This document shows, piece after piece, positions 60,667-64,000 of a stretch of 64,000 nucleotides of DNA; position 1 is the first letter of the stretch; each line of letters begins with the position of its first letter. The position numbers and the translations under genes are program-made. Origin of the DNA: Stygiobacter electus (GTDB taxonomy: Bacteria > Bacteroidota > Ignavibacteria > Ignavibacteriales > Melioribacteraceae); NCBI GenBank assembly GCA_029210465.1, contig JARGDL010000011.1, positions 44,727-108,726 on the forward strand. Direction: 5' to 3'. Below the pieces are notes generated by a model that was given only the letters and a program-made list of their open reading frames with translations, was not told the DNA's origin and made no database searches.

Positions 60667-62397
60667 TCATTTTATTTTAAATCCATGTTTTATCAAATTT
60701 GCTTTTGCTTCTTCCAGAGTAGACTCTTTTAATGTCATTCCACAAATTGGGCATTTGCCGGGTTTATCAGAAATTACATTCCAATCCATTTGATCCTGAA
60801 AAACTTTTCCATCTTTATTCTTATCAATTGATTTCAGGTCAATTACACCTTTTCTGATTATGGATGAAGTTTCACTTTTTTCTTTCTTACTCTTCGTTTG
60901 TTCATGATTCATTTTGCTATGATCCATTTCTTCATGATTCATTTTACTATGATCCATTTCTTCATGATTCATTTTACTATGATCCATTTCTTCTGCTTTT
61001 GATTTCTTAGATTCATTCATAGGTTTTTTCATATCCATTCCTGCATGCCCACTCATCTGCTGAATTGCTGCTTTAAGATTACTTTCTGAATCAATTAAGA
61101 ACTGAGAAGAAACTACAATATTTTCGCCTTCATGTATGCCTTCAAGCACCTGAACCAAGCCTTCGGATTCTACTCCTAATTTAACTTCTCTTGGTTCAAA
61201 GTAACCACCACCTAATGAAATAACAGCAATATTTCTTTCTCCAGATCTAATAATTGCTTGCGAAGGAACAACAATGGCATTAATTGAAACAGGCGAAACA
61301 AATTTCACAGTGGCAAACATTCCTGGTTTAAATTCATAGTTAGATGTATTTCTTACTTCAGTTCTAATCTTTACAGTTTTAGTTTCTTCATTGAGGAATG
61401 GGTATATGTAAGTAACTTTGCCTTGAAATTCTTTACCGGGTAAATATGATAATTCAAGATCAACATTTTGACCTAATTTAATCCAGGGCAAATCCATTTG
61501 ATAAATATCAGCCATTGCCCATACAACAGATAAGTCTGCAATTTTATATAAATCCATTCCAGCCATTACTTGCTGTCCTTGATAAACCATTTTTTCTACA
61601 ACAATGCCATTAACAGGTGAGTAAATGGTTAAAGTTTTTTTAGGTGAATTATTTTTTTCAATTTCATTAATATCTTTTCCTGAAATGTCCCAGTAGAATA
61701 ATCTTCTCTTTGCACTGTTAACTAATTCCTGTGCGCCGTCTAACACCTCTTTAGAACCTTGAGAAACCTTTTTTAAATAGCGAATTGCTTGAAGATATTC
61801 TTCTTGTGTACTAACAAGTTCGGGACTGTAAATTTCAAAAAGTGGTTGACCTTTTTTTACATATTGCCCTGTATAATCAACATAAAGTTTTTCTACCCAG
61901 CCCATAATTTTTGTTGTAACTGTTGTGACTTTTCTTTCATCATAATCTATTTTAGCAGTAGTTCTAATAATTTTTTGTAGTTTTTGTTTTTTGGCCGTTT
62001 CAACACGTACACCAATATTTTGAACAACTACCGGATCGATTTTAATACCCCGGACATCACTTTCACCTTCATAAACAGGTACTAATTCCATTCCGCAATC
62101 TGGAGCTATACCTGGTTTATTAGATGTGTACCATGGATGCATTGGATCTTTGTAATAAGCAATTTTCTTTTCTCCACTTTTAGTCTCTTTATCTGAGTAG
62201 ACAGGAACATAGTCCATTCCATCTGGTGCTTTTTTCGGTGTAGGTGAAGTTTGAGTTGGATCCATTGGATTTCGGTAGTAAAGTATTTTTCTTTCACTTT
62301 TCGTGTCAATGGTTGTTTTGGAATTAAAAATAAACCATCCAATACCCAATCCTATTATGAGAAAAATAATTGCTGTTATAATATTCTTTTTCATCAA
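60667..62397 (-). CDS. cusB: CusB-like RND adaptor with N-terminal HMBD boxes and C-terminal family domain
   Basis: This 576-residue membrane-fusion protein has one anchor (residues ~5-26). Two HMBD-like boxes follow, YYRNPMDPTQTSPTPKKAPD and YYKDPMHPWYTSNKPGIAPD (residues ~38-110), where Cys is replaced by Asn/Asp/Pro. The barrel/lipoyl/hairpin core follows (GIKIDPVVVQNIGVRVETAK, then QPLFEIYSPELVSTQEEYLQ). After ~440 the chain has three copies of MDHSKMNHEE and then the same DxNxDG/CPxCxM domain as the small secreted proteins (KSIDKNKDGKVFQD, CPICGMTLKE). This fusion links that domain directly to Cu/Ag efflux. It lies between the TolC gene and cusA. Confidence 0.92.
   Translation of the reverse strand: MMKKNIITAIIFLIIGLGIGWFIFNSKTTIDTKSERKILYYRNPMDPTQTSPTPKKAPDGMDYVPVYSDKETKSGEKKIAYYKDPMHPWYTSNKPGIAPDCGMELVPVYEGESDVRGIKIDPVVVQNIGVRVETAKKQKLQKIIRTTAKIDYDERKVTTVTTKIMGWVEKLYVDYTGQYVKKGQPLFEIYSPELVSTQEEYLQAIRYLKKVSQGSKEVLDGAQELVNSAKRRLFYWDISGKDINEIEKNNSPKKTLTIYSPVNGIVVEKMVYQGQQVMAGMDLYKIADLSVVWAMADIYQMDLPWIKLGQNVDLELSYLPGKEFQGKVTYIYPFLNEETKTVKIRTEVRNTSNYEFKPGMFATVKFVSPVSINAIVVPSQAIIRSGERNIAVISLGGGYFEPREVKLGVESEGLVQVLEGIHEGENIVVSSQFLIDSESNLKAAIQQMSGHAGMDMKKPMNESKKSKAEEMDHSKMNHEEMDHSKMNHEEMDHSKMNHEQTKSKKEKSETSSIIRKGVIDLKSIDKNKDGKVFQDQMDWNVISDKPGKCPICGMTLKESTLEEAKANLIKHGFKIK
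60901..60990 (-). repeat. Three tandem 30-bp repeats inside the cusB-like gene
   Basis: Three nearly identical 30-bp units (60901-60930, 60931-60960, 60961-60990; one base differs) encode MDHSKMNHEE three times in a row. Met and His in each unit can bind Cu(I). Copy number may vary by slippage without breaking the frame. Confidence 0.9.
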
Positions 62398-62414
62398 GTT
62401 ATCTCCCTTATTTA

Positions 62415-63692
62415 CTATTCTAAACTTTCTTTAATTTTATTTAGTGGCAAACCGACTGCTTGTTCAAGCTGGGCTATTGCTTGCATTAAATTCATTTCGC
62501 TCATATAGAAATCTAATTTTGCCATAAAAAGCATTCTATATGCATCTATTAACATCAAAAATTCTGTTTTTCCTGTTTTGTACGCTGCTAATGTAGATTG
62601 AAGTGTTTGTTCAGCTTGTGGAACAACTGTATTTTTATTCAGTTCATATAAATTTTTATTTGTTCCTAATTTAACAATGGCATTTTGTACTTCGTATGAA
62701 ATCATGTTTTTCATTGAATTATATTGTTCTTCTGCTGCTTTTATATTCAACTCATTTTCCTCAACTTTACCATAGTATTTATCTTTCGACCATAATGATA
62801 GGGGAATATTTACACCAACCATTGCCGACCAAAAATCATTTTTAGTATCTATCATATTTTTATACATTACTCTTGCCATAATATCCGGATAGAATTCAAG
62901 TTTGGATGCTTTTAATTCACTTTTGTACATTTCAATATTATAATTCATCTCCTTTAATTCTGGTCTGATTGATAATACAACGGAAAGTAATTGCTGGTAA
63001 TTATATTCGGGAACCTCTTCATAAATTTTTTCTATTTCATTGAAAGATTGATAAGGTGGACGATTCAAAATTGTGTTAAGCATAGTTTCAACATCTCTTT
63101 TTTCTTTGTAAAGATTTATTTCATCATTTATTAATGAGGAAAGTTCGGTTTGCGCCCGTATAATATCTGGTTGTTTTCCCATTCCAACTTCATATTGTTT
63201 TTTTGCTATCTCGATAAATTGTTTTAATAGTTCCTGATTATCTTTATTTATTTTTATTTTCTTTTGAACATAATAAAGTTCATAAAATGCAGTTTTCAAT
63301 TCTCGAATTATCTTGTTCTTTAATGCGCTAAATTGTTCTTCTCTCATCTTTGCATTATTTGCGGCTGATAATCCCATCGCATTTAATTTACCCGGGAATG
63401 GGATCATTTGCTGAATGTAATAATCCATTTCCATATTATTTTTGAGTGGATTAGGAAATGAAGTAGTTGGGATTTGGAAGAATTCTATTCCAATTTGAGG
63501 GGCTTCCCACGATGTTACTTGTTTTATTTTTTTCTCGTCACTTAAATATTTAAATCTGGAAGCTTTCAATTGTGGATTATTTTGTAATGCTTCTGTTATA
63601 AGAGAATCAAGTAGTGAATTATTGTTTTGAGCATTTGTAGAATTAAAAACAATTAAAACAATAAGAGAAATAATAACATTAACATTTTTCAT
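62415..63692 (-). CDS. TolC/CusC-family outer-membrane efflux protein
   Basis: This 425-residue exported protein has a signal peptide (VIISLIVLIVFNSTNAQ) and two OEP halves. It shows LLDSLITEALQNNPQLKASR near residue 30, GMGKQPDIIRAQTELSSLI in the first helix-barrel and YKTGKTEFLMLIDAYRMLFM near the C-terminus. It forms the outer-membrane channel for the CusB-CusA pump encoded directly downstream (17-bp gap). It is the first gene behind the sigma-54-type promoter at 63825-63839. The shorter length than CusC (~460 residues) is usual for Bacteroidota forms. Confidence 0.9.
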   Translation of the reverse strand: MKNVNVIISLIVLIVFNSTNAQNNNSLLDSLITEALQNNPQLKASRFKYLSDEKKIKQVTSWEAPQIGIEFFQIPTTSFPNPLKNNMEMDYYIQQMIPFPGKLNAMGLSAANNAKMREEQFSALKNKIIRELKTAFYELYYVQKKIKINKDNQELLKQFIEIAKKQYEVGMGKQPDIIRAQTELSSLINDEINLYKEKRDVETMLNTILNRPPYQSFNEIEKIYEEVPEYNYQQLLSVVLSIRPELKEMNYNIEMYKSELKASKLEFYPDIMARVMYKNMIDTKNDFWSAMVGVNIPLSLWSKDKYYGKVEENELNIKAAEEQYNSMKNMISYEVQNAIVKLGTNKNLYELNKNTVVPQAEQTLQSTLAAYKTGKTEFLMLIDAYRMLFMAKLDFYMSEMNLMQAIAQLEQAVGLPLNKIKESLE

Positions 63693-63706
63693 ATTTTACC
63701 TTTGAC

Positions 63707-63808
63707 TCAATGTTGAATTTTGTTTACACGAATAAGAATTATGATTATAGTTACTACAATAAGTAAATAAGCGATATGACAAATTATATATAACATATTA
63801 TTATTCAT
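63707..63808 (-). CDS. Possible 33-residue single-helix membrane peptide
   Basis: An ORF begins ATG at 63808 and reads MNNNMLYIICHIAYLLIVVT, then a hydrophobic run and VNKIQH, stopping at 63707. It is one clean membrane helix with a polar tail, the shape of many small efflux-operon peptides. It lies between the sigma-54-type promoter and the tolC gene, 14 bp before tolC. There is no ribosome site and the leader would be only a few bases, so it may be chance. Confidence 0.25.
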   Translation of the reverse strand: MNNNMLYIICHIAYLLIVVTIIIILIRVNKIQH

Positions 63809-63824
63809 AGTTAATTTTTAATAT

Positions 63825-63839
63825 GCAAAGTCTGTGCCC
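63825..63839 (-). promoter_or_regulatory. Sigma-54-type promoter upstream of the Cus operon
   Basis: On the minus strand GGGCAC (63834-63839) is followed after five bases by TTGC (63825-63828); only the first base of the -24 box differs from the consensus. It would start transcription near 63813, ~120 nt before the tolC start. The 63841-64000 stretch upstream holds no gene and is nearly all A and T. Confidence 0.6.
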
Positions 63840-64000
63840 AAATGAATTATTGTTTTTAATGAAAAAATAGAGTACAAGAGTAAAAAACATTTTAAAGATT
63901 TTAAATTTATTTAAATAATTTAATTTCTTCAGTTTAATAATAATAACTAAATAATTTTAAAAAAAGATTTATGATAATATCTGTTTTTCTTTAGAAAGAA

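Overview
The window is a 64 kb, strongly AT-rich bacterial chromosome segment. Several features point to the Bacteroidota/Chlorobi group, most likely an Ignavibacteria-like organism: a fused CcoN-CcoO cbb3 oxidase, a type IX secretion C-terminal tail on a multicopper oxidase, DUF2231/DUF3347/DUF302/SHOCT metal-resistance proteins, and TAnnTTTG-type promoters. Many genes nevertheless carry clear AGGAG-type ribosome-binding sites. The lineage is an inference from gene content; no rRNA or phylogenetic marker was tested.

Positions 1-37,000 are mostly housekeeping and respiration. In order they hold: a DUF1579 fragment, an acidic hypothetical protein, tRNA-Arg(CCG), an unusual exported protein with a C-terminal HTH, a frameshifted lipoprotein and an HGSNAT-like acyltransferase (1-3.3 kb); a CBS protein, thiF-thiS-rhodanese and, convergent to them, a tungsten-type aldehyde:ferredoxin oxidoreductase (3.9-7.8 kb); and a complete minus-strand cbb3 oxidase operon, ccoI-ccoS-ccoNO-ccoQ-ccoP-ccoG-ccoH-SafE, followed by an HD protein and SixA (7.9-17.4 kb). 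Next come SDR, Sua5, MFS, GNAT, queC, queF, tyrosine phenol-lyase, an orphan DNA methyltransferase, glnD and murI (17.5-28.2 kb). From 29.0 to 37.0 kb lies a respiratory module: Rieske protein, cytochrome b, an 11-heme cytochrome c and a DUF2339 membrane protein. Directly upstream of it are a sigma-54 enhancer-binding regulator and a histidine kinase whose periplasmic sensor carries a c-type heme motif. A sigma-54-like promoter and a palindrome lie between the regulator and the Rieske gene, suggesting heme/redox-sensed, sigma-54-driven expression of the complex.

Positions 37,200-63,840 form an almost entirely minus-strand copper/heavy-metal region. It encodes a CopA-type P-ATPase, a cupredoxin, two multicopper oxidases (one with a T9SS tail, one fused to a probable outer-membrane barrel), Met/His-rich periplasmic proteins, DUF2231/DUF3347/DUF302/SHOCT proteins, a DUF2318-CcmH-like-ABC module resembling the accessory part of P19/Fet iron systems, and a CusCBA-type RND efflux system. 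A small secreted domain (DxNxDG loop followed by CPxCxM) recurs here in five places: three times as small proteins (one split by a frameshift), once fused to the CusB-like adaptor, and once as a clear pseudogene. A second pseudogene is a deleted copy of the outer-membrane protein at 39.2-40.0 kb. Sigma-54-type promoters also precede the CopA operon and the Cus operon, so a sigma-54 circuit may link metal defence with the respiratory module. This linkage is inference.

No CRISPR array, rRNA operon or intact insertion sequence was seen. Repeats include AATTATC-type AT repeats, a hairpin repeat, a purine hexamer tract, a 30-bp coding tandem repeat and two inverted-repeat elements.
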